Part shown: positions 15,784 to 25,081 of the stretch, piece after piece
How the letters are laid out: every line of letters begins with the position of its first letter
Numbering within the stretch: the first letter of the stretch is position 1
The notes under the pieces: model-generated
Told to the model about the DNA's origin: nothing
The model's database searches: none
The model's input: the letters and a program-made list of their open reading frames with translations, nothing else
Source of the DNA: Terriglobia bacterium
Lineage (GTDB): Bacteria > Acidobacteriota > Terriglobia > Bryobacterales > Bryobacteraceae
Length of the DNA: 64,000 nt
Reading direction: 5' to 3'
Assembly: GCA_020073445.1 (NCBI GenBank)
Contig: JAIQFE010000007.1
Span: 70,001-134,000 of the forward strand
Position numbers and translations under genes: made by a program

Positions 15784-17174
15784 AGCTCTGGGGCGGCCGG
15801 TTCGAGGAAGGTCCCTCGGAGGTCTTCGAGCGGTTCTCCGGTTCGCTCCATTTTGACCGGAGGCTGATCGACGCGGACATCCGAGGGTCGCAGGCGTTCG
15901 CGCGCGCGTTGGAAGGCGTGGGCATTTTGACTGCGGCGGAGCGAGCGGAGCTTGTATCGGCGTTCGACGCGATTCGCGACGAGGCTCGCAAACCGGAGTA
16001 CTTCACGGGAGCGACGGACGAGGACGTCCACACGGTGGTCATCCGCAGGCTAAAGGAACGAGTCGGCGGCCTGGCCGACAAGATCCACACGGGCCGCAGC
16101 CGCAATGAGCAAGTATCGCTCGATGTGCGGTTGTGGCTGCGAGAGGAGATCGACCGGGGAATGGAATTATTGGCAGCGCTCATGGGAGCGCTGCTTACAT
16201 GCGCCCAGCGTTATCCGGACGCCGTGATTCCGGGCTATACGCACATGCGGCGAGCGCAGGCCGTGCTGTGGCCGCACTACTTGCTGGCGTACTTCGAGAT
16301 GTTCGCGCGGGATTTCGAGCGGATGCAGCAGGCTCGGGCGCGCGTGAACGTGATGCCGCTGGGAAGCGGCGCTTTGGCCGGCAGCGGGTTTCCGTTCGAT
16401 CGTGAGGCGATGGCACGAGATCTGGGATTCGCGTCGGTCACCAACAACAGCATGGATGTGTCGGCCGATCGCGATTTCGCGCTCGATTTTCTGTACGCCG
16501 CGTCGACTACCATGCTGCACTTGAGCCGGCTGGCAGAGGACTGGATCCTCTACTCGAGCGAAGAGTTTGGGTGGCTGGAGTTGGGGGACGGCGTCACCAG
16601 CGGGTCGAGTTTGATGCCGCAGAAGAAGAATCCCGATTCGCTGGAGCTGATCCGGGGCAAGAGCGGCCGTGTATTCGGGGAGCTCTGCTCCCTTTATGTG
16701 ACTTTGAAGGGCTTGCCGATGACGTACAACCGCGACATGCAGGAGGACAAGGAGCCCCTGTTTGATGCCGCCGACCAATTGTGCGGTTCGCTCGAGATGG
16801 CCCGCGTGGTGGTGGATTCCGCCAAGCTCAACGCCCAGCATCCGGCGGCTGCGGCCGAAGCGAGCTGGGTGGTCGCAACCGATCTCGCGGAGGCGCTGGC
16901 ACGGAACGGTACGCCGTTTCATCAGGCGCATCAGATTGTCGGACGGCTGGTGCTGGAAAGCGTTCGCGGCGGGAAGAAGCCCGCGGATTGGAGCGCTGCC
17001 GAACTGGTGAAGTTCGCTCCTGAGTTCACTCCGGAGATGGCGAAGTTGCTAAAGCCCGCTGAGGGCATGAAGACGCGCGAGATTCGGGGCGGGACGGGTC
17101 CCCGGGCAGTCGCGGCGGCTTTAAAGGACGCGGAGTCTCGTCTGGCGGGTCTCCTTCAAACGGCCAGAAAATGA
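15780..17174 (+). CDS. argH: Argininosuccinate lyase
   Basis: 464 residues of the fumarase/aspartase superfamily. It starts KLWGGRFEEGPSEVFERFSGS, has TGRSRNEQVSLDVRLW, and the superfamily signature GSSLMPQKKNPDSLEL with the catalytic Ser loop. It releases arginine and fumarate. Start and stop are both shared as ATGA overlaps, with argG before and argR after. Confidence 0.96.
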   Translation: MKLWGGRFEEGPSEVFERFSGSLHFDRRLIDADIRGSQAFARALEGVGILTAAERAELVSAFDAIRDEARKPEYFTGATDEDVHTVVIRRLKERVGGLADKIHTGRSRNEQVSLDVRLWLREEIDRGMELLAALMGALLTCAQRYPDAVIPGYTHMRRAQAVLWPHYLLAYFEMFARDFERMQQARARVNVMPLGSGALAGSGFPFDREAMARDLGFASVTNNSMDVSADRDFALDFLYAASTTMLHLSRLAEDWILYSSEEFGWLELGDGVTSGSSLMPQKKNPDSLELIRGKSGRVFGELCSLYVTLKGLPMTYNRDMQEDKEPLFDAADQLCGSLEMARVVVDSAKLNAQHPAAAAEASWVVATDLAEALARNGTPFHQAHQIVGRLVLESVRGGKKPADWSAAELVKFAPEFTPEMAKLLKPAEGMKTREIRGGTGPRAVAAALKDAESRLAGLLQTARK

Positions 17175-17605
17175 ACAAGAGCTATCGCCAAGGCCAGATT
17201 CTGAAGCTGGTCCGTTCGCGATCCTTGCGCACGCAGGATGAGCTGGCTCGGGCGCTGCGGACTGTCGGCGTGCGCGCTACGCAAGTCACACTTTCGCGCG
17301 ACATCCGCGAACTGGGCCTAGTGAAGACGGCCGAGGGATATGCCCAACCCGCTGAGGCTGTCCCCGCAGGTCCCGATCTGGCCACCGTTCTTCGCGAGTT
17401 TCTGCTGGACGTGCGGGTCGCTCAGAATCTATTGGTCTTGATCACACCGCCGGCGCATGCGAGTTCGGTGGCGGAAGCGCTGGATCAGGCGGCGTGGCCG
17501 GAAGTCGTGGGGACGATTGCGGGGGACAATACGATTCTGGTGATCGCGCCGACGGGCAAGAAAGCAGGAACGTTGCGCGAGAAGCTGATGCGGTATCTCG
17601 AGTAG
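17171..17605 (+). CDS. argR: Arginine repressor ArgR
   Basis: 144 residues. The N-terminal winged HTH includes ATQVTLSRDIRELGLVK; the C-terminal oligomerisation and arginine-binding domain has EVVGTIAGDNTILVIA (GTIAGDDT-like motif). It should bind the tandem ARG boxes at 13524-13557 as a hexamer and so control its own synthesis together with argFGH. It overlaps the argH stop as ATGA. Confidence 0.95.
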   Translation: MNKSYRQGQILKLVRSRSLRTQDELARALRTVGVRATQVTLSRDIRELGLVKTAEGYAQPAEAVPAGPDLATVLREFLLDVRVAQNLLVLITPPAHASSVAEALDQAAWPEVVGTIAGDNTILVIAPTGKKAGTLREKLMRYLE

Positions 17606-18232
17606 CTACTGTACGCCGAGGATGTCGCCCCACATAACCTGGTAGGCTTCGATTCCGCCGTACAGGTTGGGACCGGCGCGAACAAACACGCGGGTGTTCA
17701 CCAGCGCTGCAGCGGCATCCTGCTGGGCGCCATCGCCGAGGTAGCGAGTGTCTTTGCGAAGTAACACCGTCTGCTCGCCGTCGCGCGTGCGGATCGTGAG
17801 CGACCGGGCGTCGCGCCGGATGATGACGCCCGAGATGGTCCGGTCGCCATGCGGCAAATCGAAAGGCGGGCGGGTCTTTGTCCCTGGGGCGACGGGCTTC
17901 ACGCGAGTCGAAGGCGGCGCGGGCGGAACCACATCCAGCATGCGGATGTAGCAATCCCGCGAGCCGGGTTTGTGGTCGGTGATGATCTCGATGGGATCGC
18001 CGGGTTCGAGTTTGGCGACGGTGATGCGCTGGCGGGAAAGCTGGACAATGCTCAGAGCGTCGTATGCGCAGCCTTCGACGATGCCGGCGGCGCTTCGCGC
18101 CAGCAGCACGCCCTTGAGCGGAGAGCCTTCCCAACTGACCATTTGGCCGTGAAACAGCCCCTTCGGCATATCGGCTGCGGCGCATAGCGATGCCCCGGCC
18201 AATGCGAGCGCGCTCATGCCCAGAAGGCGCAT
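17606..18232 (-). CDS. Secreted protein of unknown function (208 aa)
   Basis: Start ATG 18232 gives a good signal peptide (MRLLGMSALALAGASLCAAAD). The mature part has two beta-rich blocks, KGVLLARSAAGIVEG and RTISGVIIRRDARSLTIRTRDGEQTVLL, separated by a proline-rich linker; both look like small SH3/OB-type barrels. A good -10 (TATAAT, 18249-18244 on the minus strand) lies 11 bases before the ATG, giving a nearly leaderless transcript. Its end abuts the argR end convergently. No family recognised. Confidence 0.72.
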   Translation of the reverse strand: MRLLGMSALALAGASLCAAADMPKGLFHGQMVSWEGSPLKGVLLARSAAGIVEGCAYDALSIVQLSRQRITVAKLEPGDPIEIITDHKPGSRDCYIRMLDVVPPAPPSTRVKPVAPGTKTRPPFDLPHGDRTISGVIIRRDARSLTIRTRDGEQTVLLRKDTRYLGDGAQQDAAAALVNTRVFVRAGPNLYGGIEAYQVMWGDILGVQ

Positions 18233-18261
18233 ACGGTTGCTGCCATTATACAATTTGAAGG

Positions 18262-19305
18262 TTGACCTCATTTCTCGATCACGCGGGCTGCTGGTTCTTG
18301 CACTCCGGAATTCAGGAACCCGACGGTGGCGTAGCACGCTTCTACCGGTCTGATTCCGCAACCAACGCGCCTGTTTCCACGGAAATTACCGGATACGCCG
18401 CGAGCGCGCTGGCGTATCTGCATTCACGCACGGGCAAGCAGGAGTATCTGGACGCGGCGGTGCGTGCCGCGCGCTATTTGACGGATCACGCCTGGGATGC
18501 GGCTGCCTCGACGTTTCCGTTCGAGCCCGGCTCGGATCGCGCGTACTTCTTCGATATCGGGATTATCGTGCGCGGGTTGCTCGCCGTGTGGCGCGCTACG
18601 GGCGAAGAGGAGTTTCGAACCCGGGCGCAGGAAGCGACGCTTTCGCTCGCGTTCGATTTTCTGGGGGATGGGAGCTTTCATCCGGTGATTTCGTTGCCCG
18701 ATAAGCAGCCGTTGCCTGAGGAACCCCGCTGGTCCAGGAAGCCCGGCTGTTACCAGTTGAAGTCGGCACTGGCGTGGCGCGAGATCGGAGATCCACACGC
18801 CCGGCAGATGTTTGACGCTTCGGTCGCGTTTGCGGTGGCGGGCCACGAAAAGTTTCTGGAGGAAGAGAAGGATCGCGAGAAGGTGATGGACCGGCTGCAC
18901 GCGTACTCTTACTTCCTGGAGGCGCTATTGTTCACTTCGGATAACCGCGAGGCTCTGGCCTCGGGAATCGAGCATGCGGGACGACTCTTGCGGGAGATCG
19001 CACCGTCTTTCGAACGCTCCGACGTGAATGCGCAGTTGCTGCGGGTCCGGTTGATCGCGCATCATCTGGGCATGGTCCCGCTGGATGAGAACGCGGCGCG
19101 GGAAGAGGCATCGCACGCGGCGTCCTTTCAGGCGTTGGACGCCACTGATGTTCGGTTGCGTGGCGGTTTTTGGTTCGGACGAAAGGGAACGCAGATGCTG
19201 CCGTTCTCGAATCCCGTATCGACGGCCTTCTGTCTGCAGGCTCTCGCCCTGTGGGACGATCATCAGTCGGGGCGCTGGAGCTTCGAGCTCCCGCAACTGA
19301 TTTGA
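18262..19305 (+). CDS. Alpha/alpha-toroid (six-hairpin glycosidase-like) protein
   Basis: 347 residues of repeated helical hairpins (EITGYAASALAYLHSRTGKQEYLDAA, DIGIIVRGLLAVWRATGEEEF, STAFCLQALALWDD), the pattern of (alpha/alpha)6 toroids found in glycosidases and polysaccharide-processing proteins. No catalytic pair can be assigned with confidence. Start is TTG 18262. Its stop overlaps the TTG start of the double glycosyltransferase as TTGA, so a role in making or trimming the same glycan is likely. Confidence 0.68.
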   Translation: MTSFLDHAGCWFLHSGIQEPDGGVARFYRSDSATNAPVSTEITGYAASALAYLHSRTGKQEYLDAAVRAARYLTDHAWDAAASTFPFEPGSDRAYFFDIGIIVRGLLAVWRATGEEEFRTRAQEATLSLAFDFLGDGSFHPVISLPDKQPLPEEPRWSRKPGCYQLKSALAWREIGDPHARQMFDASVAFAVAGHEKFLEEEKDREKVMDRLHAYSYFLEALLFTSDNREALASGIEHAGRLLREIAPSFERSDVNAQLLRVRLIAHHLGMVPLDENAAREEASHAASFQALDATDVRLRGGFWFGRKGTQMLPFSNPVSTAFCLQALALWDDHQSGRWSFELPQLI

Positions 19306-21905
19306 GCGAAGTCAAGGTTCTTTTTGCCTCCGGGTCCGATCCAGTGGTCACGCTGGTGCTTGAGCGGTTCCGCAAGATCTTTCCCGAGCTTCCCCTGATC
19401 GTGGTCTCCGAGTTCCCGGCGACCGATGTGGAATGGATCCCGTATCACATTCACCGGTCATGGGACGAGAATCGCGACCTGGTTCGCGCGCGGTTGGCGG
19501 GACGCCACGTTCGGCTGGCTGCGGTGATTCTCGAGCCGCGCGTCCCGCACTGGCGGCTGCGGGCGATGGGCTTCGCGACCGCGCCGCTGCATTTTCTCGC
19601 GTTCAACGAAACGGGCGAGCACTTCATGCTGCGGCCGCGGAGCCTGCCAACCATCATGGGTCACGTGGTTTGGCGCATGAAGAACCTGGTGCGGAGCCAG
19701 CGGCAGCCCGAGTCGACTACCTATCGCGTCACGGAGTGGTTCCGCAAGCCAGAGAAGTTCCGCCTGTCGATGCTGTATAGGCGAGCGATGGCTCGCGGTC
19801 GAAAGCTCGCGCATTCGCGGCCCGTGCGGCCAGCAGTGCCGATTGCGGAGAAGCAGCGCCCGCGAGGTATTTCGGTGGTGAGCCCGTCGCGCAACGGGCG
19901 CGAACTACTCGAACAATGCCTGCCGGGGATTCAGGATGCGGACGAGATCATTGTGGTCGATAACGGGTCGGATGATGGGACTGCGGAGTATCTGAAGCGG
20001 TCCTGGCCGAAGGTTGTGGTCGAACACAGTTCGACGCCGCTGGGGTTCTCGGTTGCGGTGAATCGCGGTATCCGTCGCGCGCGGTTCTCGCACGTGTGCG
20101 TGCTCAATAACGACATGCGTGTCGATCCCGGATTCTTTGAGGCGCTGGTGCGGCCATTCGACACCGTGCCGGATCTGTTCTGTTCGAGCGCGCAGATCTT
20201 CTTGCCCGAGGGCCGGCGGCGGGAGGAGACCGGCAAGACGGTGATGAATCCGGCGCCTGGTGTGGCCGAGTTTCCGGTGCGGTGCGATATTCCGCTGGAG
20301 GGTGAGGATCACACCTACGTGCTTTATGGCAGCGGCGGCTGTTCGTTATACGATGCCGGGAAGCTGGAGGCGCTAGGCGGATTCGACGAAGTGTATCAGC
20401 CGGCTTATGTGGAGGATCTCGATCTCGGTGTGCGGGCATGGATGCGAGGCTGGCCGAGCGTCTACTGCGCGGGAGCGCGAGTGCTCCACGAACATCGGGC
20501 GACGACCTCCCGATACTTCTCGTCTGAGGATTTGGACAAGGCGCTGGAGATCAATTACGTCCAGTTTCTGGCGCGCGCTATCGGCGATCCCGATACGTTC
20601 TCGCGGCTGTGGCAGCACAACGTGCTGCGGCTGAAGGCTCTGGAAAGAGAGGCTGCTCTCTCTGCGGCTGCGCATCAGCCCGCGGCGCCCGTTCCAGTCG
20701 GAGACATGCGATTTCTCGACCTGGTGAATGGCGAGGTCGCTGTTTTTCCGGGTAAGGCTGCGTCGGGGAAGCCGGTGGTGCTGGTCGCGAGCCCGTACGT
20801 GCCATTTCCGCTTTCGCACGGTGCGGCGGTGCGTATCTACAACCTGATGCGCCGTGCCGCGGCCGATTTCGACATGGTGCTGGTCGCGTTCACGGAAGAA
20901 TCTGCTCCTATGCCGCGCGAGCTGCGTGAGATTTGCACTGAGATCGTGACCATTTGGAGAGCCGGTAGTCATGCGCTACCGTCCAGAGGTCGGCCGGATA
21001 CTGTCGAGGAATTCGACTCTCCGGCGTTTCATGCCGCGCTGCGGCAGACGATTGCCAAGTGGCGGCCCGGTATCGTGCAGCTGGAGTTCACGCAGATGGC
21101 GATGTATGTGCCGGACTGTGCGCCGGCGCGCACAATCCTGGTAGAACATGACATCACCTACGATCTGTACGCGCAGATGCTCGCGGGAAACGACGATTGG
21201 GAGACTCGCCGCCAGCATGAACTGTGGACCAAGTTCGAGACTGCGGCGTGGCGTCAGGTGGATCGCGTCGTCACGATGTCGGAAAAAGACAGGGCTGTGG
21301 TCGGGGGAGCAACGGCGATTCCCAATGGCGTCGACCTGGACCGGTTCCAGCCGTCGTCGCAGCCGCCCGAGCCGCGGCGGTTGCTGTTCATCGGGTCGTT
21401 TGCGCATCGTCCCAACGTGATGGCGCTCGAGTTCTTCCTGCGCGACGTGTTGCCGCGTCTTCAAAACGTCACGCTGCACGTGATCGCGGGCCAGCGGCAC
21501 CAGCGCTTCTGGGACCTCCAACATGCCGGAGTCGAAGTCGAAGGATTCGTGTCGGATGTGCGCCCGGCATACCAGCGCGCGACGTTAGTGATCGCGCCGC
21601 TAGTGGCGTCCGCGGGCACGAACGTGAAGATCCTGGAAGCCATGGCGATGGGCAAAGCGATCGTGTCTACTGAAGCTGGGATTCATGGGCTGGAGTTGGG
21701 GAGGGGAACCGATGTCGTCGTGACCGACTCGGCGGAAGCCATGGCGTCGGCTATCACACGACTGTTGGATAAGCCGGCGGAGCGCAGCAAGATCGAAGCG
21801 CATGCCCGCCAGACGGCCGAACGAGTGTACGGCTGGGATGCCATCGCGCGGGAGCAGAAGAAGCTGTATGAGAGTCTGCTAGAGCTTCCGGGCCCATATC
21901 TATAA
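19302..21905 (+). CDS. Two-domain glycosyltransferase (GT2 plus GT4-like)
   Basis: 867 residues. An N-terminal 170-residue section is of unknown fold. It is followed by a GT2 domain: SVVSPSRNGRELLEQCL, IIVVDNGSDDGTAEYL, CVLNNDMRVDPGFFEAL (D-x-D-like NND) and GGFDEVYQPAYVEDLDLGVR. The C-terminal third is a GT4-type GT-B domain: SPYVPFPLSHGAAVRIYNLMR, IPNGVDLDRF, LLFIGSFAHRPNVMALEFFL and GTNVKILEAMAMGKAIVST. Such fusions assemble O-antigen or exopolysaccharide backbones in the cytoplasm. The TTG start overlaps the previous stop (TTGA). It meets the methyltransferase gene tail to tail with a 6-base overlap. Confidence 0.88.
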   Translation: MSEVKVLFASGSDPVVTLVLERFRKIFPELPLIVVSEFPATDVEWIPYHIHRSWDENRDLVRARLAGRHVRLAAVILEPRVPHWRLRAMGFATAPLHFLAFNETGEHFMLRPRSLPTIMGHVVWRMKNLVRSQRQPESTTYRVTEWFRKPEKFRLSMLYRRAMARGRKLAHSRPVRPAVPIAEKQRPRGISVVSPSRNGRELLEQCLPGIQDADEIIVVDNGSDDGTAEYLKRSWPKVVVEHSSTPLGFSVAVNRGIRRARFSHVCVLNNDMRVDPGFFEALVRPFDTVPDLFCSSAQIFLPEGRRREETGKTVMNPAPGVAEFPVRCDIPLEGEDHTYVLYGSGGCSLYDAGKLEALGGFDEVYQPAYVEDLDLGVRAWMRGWPSVYCAGARVLHEHRATTSRYFSSEDLDKALEINYVQFLARAIGDPDTFSRLWQHNVLRLKALEREAALSAAAHQPAAPVPVGDMRFLDLVNGEVAVFPGKAASGKPVVLVASPYVPFPLSHGAAVRIYNLMRRAAADFDMVLVAFTEESAPMPRELREICTEIVTIWRAGSHALPSRGRPDTVEEFDSPAFHAALRQTIAKWRPGIVQLEFTQMAMYVPDCAPARTILVEHDITYDLYAQMLAGNDDWETRRQHELWTKFETAAWRQVDRVVTMSEKDRAVVGGATAIPNGVDLDRFQPSSQPPEPRRLLFIGSFAHRPNVMALEFFLRDVLPRLQNVTLHVIAGQRHQRFWDLQHAGVEVEGFVSDVRPAYQRATLVIAPLVASAGTNVKILEAMAMGKAIVSTEAGIHGLELGRGTDVVVTDSAEAMASAITRLLDKPAERSKIEAHARQTAERVYGWDAIAREQKKLYESLLELPGPYL

Positions 21906-23246
21906 CTTCTTTGCTACGATCGCGTAGTCTAGTCCACCGAAGAACGTGTCCCGCACCGAGGGCGGCAGATCGGCCAGCGCGGGCATGCTGTCAACCGCTG
22001 GAGTCAGACGCTCGATCTCGACACTTCCGAAGCCCGCCGATTCGAGATAGAAGCGCAGGAGCGGCGGCGGAACCGGGCGCGTGTGCGTCGGGTCCAGATA
22101 GAAATGGGTCGCGAAGATCGCCAGGCACTCAGGGTTGGGCGTCTCGATCGCCACCAGCGCTCCTAATCGAAGCTTTTGAGAAAGCAGCTTCACCAAGCGA
22201 GGCACGGCCGCAGGCGAAAGATGCTCGACCACTTGAGCGCAGTACGCGCCGCCAAGCGAACCGTCTGCAAGCGACTCCAGGTACGCGAACATGTCGGCTT
22301 GCTCGACATCGAGACCCTTGGAACGGCACAGCGCGACGGATTCGCGGCTCTGATCGATACCTCGAACCGGCAGGCCCGCTTCTTTAGCCGCTTCGAGAAA
22401 CTCGCCGCGCCCGCAGCCGATGTCCAGGATTTCACCCGGCGCGCCGGCGAAACGAGCCACGTAACACTTCTGCTGCTGTCGAATCCGGTCTTCGGAGCCG
22501 CGAAAGTGTTCGGCGAACGCCGCCCAGTCGATGTCGGGGGTTTCCTGTGGAGCCGGAGAGACAACGGGCGCGGACGATGGCGCCGGACCAGCCGAGAGCT
22601 TCTGGCGCAGCAGCCGCAGCTCGGTATGGATCAGGCGGTCATATTCGCCGCGGATCTTTTCCATGTCGTCCCAAAGCCGCTTCTGGATTTCCGTCGTGCG
22701 CCGGTCTAACTCGTGGGTGAAATCGTCGTGCTGCTGACGAACCGACTCGCGGAAATTCTGCTCGATCAGGCTGGCTCGCAGATGGAATGCCGATTGGAGC
22801 TCGGACACGGTGCGCAGCAGGTGGATCTCGCTCGCGGCGCGGCGCTCTTCGACGCCCGCGCGCCACTCCTCCGAACTCGTCCGCAGGTCCTGGTGATAGG
22901 CCGTCAGAGCCGCTATGCTGCGGTTGAGGTCGGCCATCGCTTCGAGAGTGGCCTGAACGCAGACCATAGCGGCGCGATTGAACTCGACCTGTTCCCGAAC
23001 GTGCCAGTCGAGCGCACGAGCAGCGAGCCGTTTAAAGCGTTGGATGATGCCGTTCTTGAACCCGGGAGGACGCGGATTGACGGTGCCGATCGCCGCGACC
23101 TTGCCTTCGGCGGCATCGCGAGCATGCACCAGCGGCATCAGGTCCGGTGCCGCAACTCCATCGAGACCCAGGGAACCGTTGGGAACCCGCGAGCGGGCCC
23201 GTTGCTGGACCTCCTGGATCGCCGCGGTCAGTTCTTCGTCAGTCAC
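21900..23246 (-). CDS. SAM-dependent methyltransferase with long coiled coil
   Basis: 448 residues. The N-terminal half contains an amphipathic region (GIIQRFKRLAARALDWHVREQVEFNRA) and an extended coiled coil at about 100-215 (EEWRAGVEERRAASEIHLLRTVSEL). The C-terminal half is a class I methyltransferase: EILDIGCGRGEFLEAAKEAG, GIDQSRESVALC, AYCAQVVEHLSPAAVPRL. The layout resembles WbdD-type chain-length regulators, in which a coiled coil measures the glycan and the enzyme caps it. Next to the double glycosyltransferase, glycan capping is a reasonable guess. Confidence 0.82.
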   Translation of the reverse strand: MTDEELTAAIQEVQQRARSRVPNGSLGLDGVAAPDLMPLVHARDAAEGKVAAIGTVNPRPPGFKNGIIQRFKRLAARALDWHVREQVEFNRAAMVCVQATLEAMADLNRSIAALTAYHQDLRTSSEEWRAGVEERRAASEIHLLRTVSELQSAFHLRASLIEQNFRESVRQQHDDFTHELDRRTTEIQKRLWDDMEKIRGEYDRLIHTELRLLRQKLSAGPAPSSAPVVSPAPQETPDIDWAAFAEHFRGSEDRIRQQQKCYVARFAGAPGEILDIGCGRGEFLEAAKEAGLPVRGIDQSRESVALCRSKGLDVEQADMFAYLESLADGSLGGAYCAQVVEHLSPAAVPRLVKLLSQKLRLGALVAIETPNPECLAIFATHFYLDPTHTRPVPPPLLRFYLESAGFGSVEIERLTPAVDSMPALADLPPSVRDTFFGGLDYAIVAKKL

Positions 23247-23247
23247 G

Positions 23248-23643
23248 TTACTTCTTTGTGCGCGCGTATTGTGCCGTTATGCGAGTGGAAATGCCGCCGC
23301 GAGGAGTGAAATCGCCGACCAGTGTCGCGGAAATAGGCTTGGCCCACTTGACGACATCGGCGAGCATGCGATTCACCACGTTCTCCTGAAAGATCCCGAG
23401 ATTGCGAAATGCCAGGGTGTACATCTTGAACGATTTCAGCTCAAGACACAACTTGTCAGGTACGTAGCGCAGTGTCAACGTGCCATGATCCGGCAAGCCG
23501 GTCTTGGGACAGATGGAGGTGAACTCCGGCATGAGGATTTCGATCTCATATCCGGTGCGGTACTGGTTGGGCCAGGTCTCGATTTCGGGCAGGTCGGCTT
23601 TTACGCCGGCTTCGGCGTGTTTGTCGGTGTATTGCCGTTTCAA
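23248..23643 (-). CDS. queF: preQ1 synthase QueF (NADPH-dependent 7-cyano-7-deazaguanine reductase)
   Basis: 131 residues, the short YkvM-type unimodular enzyme. Readable motifs are EFTSICPKTGLPDHGTL with the catalytic Cys and Asp, CLELKSFKMY, and FRNLGIFQENVVNRML. It reduces preQ0 to preQ1 in queuosine synthesis. The start is TTG 23643, whose TTGA overlaps the stop of the upstream TIGR00300 gene. Longer readings toward 23850 run inside that gene. No other queuosine genes are nearby. Confidence 0.92.
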   Translation of the reverse strand: MKRQYTDKHAEAGVKADLPEIETWPNQYRTGYEIEILMPEFTSICPKTGLPDHGTLTLRYVPDKLCLELKSFKMYTLAFRNLGIFQENVVNRMLADVVKWAKPISATLVGDFTPRGGISTRITAQYARTKK

Positions 23644-24869
23644 TGCGAACCCTCTGCTTGCGATTGCGGCAGCGCCGCGGCGAGCGATCCCAGAAATTGT
23701 CCGACGTCGGTTACGATGCCGATGGCCTGACCCGTTCCGCGATCGCTGACCTTGGTCGCGACCGCCGGATTGATATCGACGCAGACGATCTTCACCCAGC
23801 TCGGCAGCATGTTGCCGGTGGCGATCGAATGCAGCATCGAGCCCAGACACAGGACCACTCCCGCACCCTTCAGCTGCTCAGCGTAGGCGTCCTGAGCTTT
23901 GTTCATATCGGTGATGGTGTCGGGCAGGGGACCATCGTCGCGCAGGCTGCCCGCCAGCACGATGGGGATGCCGGCCTTTACGCATTCATACATCACGCCG
24001 CTCTTCAGACGGCCCGATTCCACCGCCTTGGCGATGCCCCCCGCGTGATAGATGGCGTTGATGGCGCGCATATGGTTGCGATGGCCATGTTCCTCCTGGC
24101 GGCCGTCGCTTAAACGTACGCCGAGAGACGTTCCCAGCAATGCGGACTCGATATCGTGCACGCCGAGGGCGTTTCCGGCGAGAAGCCCATTCACCCATCC
24201 GCCTTGGATCAGCTTGGCTAGAGGGGCCACTCCACCCGTATGTACTACAACAGGTCCGGCCACCACGAGGATCTTCTTCCCTTCGGCGCGCGTCTGCTGC
24301 ATCAAGGCGGAAACCTGACGGACGGCGGTCTCGAGCTGGCGCTCCGAGGAGATTTCGTTGCTCATGAAGGCGAACGCCAGGCGGTCGCGCTCCTTGGACT
24401 CGGGAACCACGCGAATGCCGCGCATGCCGACGACGACGCGGTCGCCTTTTTTCAGGTCGCGCAGGCGGCGGCATGCCGCATGCCCGTTGGCGATGACGAT
24501 CATCGCGTCCATGCGCTGGTTCTCTACCTCGACCCATTGACCGGCGTGGCGCACCAGAGTCTTGTGGTTGGTGGTGGAGTAGAAATCCTCGGGTGCGCAG
24601 CAATCGCGCTCCACGGTGCTGAGCTCGGCGTTGCCGGTATCGGCCGGACTGCAGCCCAGGCCGAGCAACTGGCTTAGTACCTGCTGCATGTCGGCCTCGT
24701 CCGGCGTTTCCACGCGCAGGCGCAGGTAGGACTTGTCGGCATTGGTGCGGCCGATGCGAAATTCTTCCACTTCAAATTTGCCGTTGTATTCGACCACCGT
24801 GTCGAAGATCTGCTCCATTAGGTGCGAATCGATCAGGTGGCCTTCGGCCTCGACGACTTCCTGTTGCAT
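23640..24869 (-). CDS. TIGR00300 family protein (LOR/SDH domain, possible ornithine cyclodeaminase)
   Basis: 409 residues from ATG 24869. The N-terminus (VEAEGHLIDSHLMEQIFD) and FEVEEFRIGRTNADKSYLRLRVE are typical of this family, as are NGHAACRRLRDLKKGDRVVVG, VHTGGVAPLAKLIQGGWVNGLLAGNALGVHDIE and GSMLHSIATGN. Relatives include the C-terminal part of cyanobacterial ArgZ/AgrE proteins and an archaeal ornithine cyclodeaminase. A link to arginine/ornithine turnover is plausible given the arg operon 6 kb away, but unproven. queF is coupled downstream by TTGA. Confidence 0.83.
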   Translation of the reverse strand: MQQEVVEAEGHLIDSHLMEQIFDTVVEYNGKFEVEEFRIGRTNADKSYLRLRVETPDEADMQQVLSQLLGLGCSPADTGNAELSTVERDCCAPEDFYSTTNHKTLVRHAGQWVEVENQRMDAMIVIANGHAACRRLRDLKKGDRVVVGMRGIRVVPESKERDRLAFAFMSNEISSERQLETAVRQVSALMQQTRAEGKKILVVAGPVVVHTGGVAPLAKLIQGGWVNGLLAGNALGVHDIESALLGTSLGVRLSDGRQEEHGHRNHMRAINAIYHAGGIAKAVESGRLKSGVMYECVKAGIPIVLAGSLRDDGPLPDTITDMNKAQDAYAEQLKGAGVVLCLGSMLHSIATGNMLPSWVKIVCVDINPAVATKVSDRGTGQAIGIVTDVGQFLGSLAAALPQSQAEGSH

Positions 24870-25081
24870 GGGGGTATCTTCAGGATACCGTGGCCCTAAG
24901 GGTGGTTGTAAACGCAGCGACAAAACGAACCCAGGAAGTCGTGGAACAGTACAATCATCCGCTCGATGACTCTCGCGGCTCGGAATCGGTGATCTGGGGC
25001 GCTTGGCGACTGTGCTTAGACTGGACGGGCGGGAACAGAATCTGTGTTACGTGTGTCGAACTCTGCTAAGGAATGAGGACC

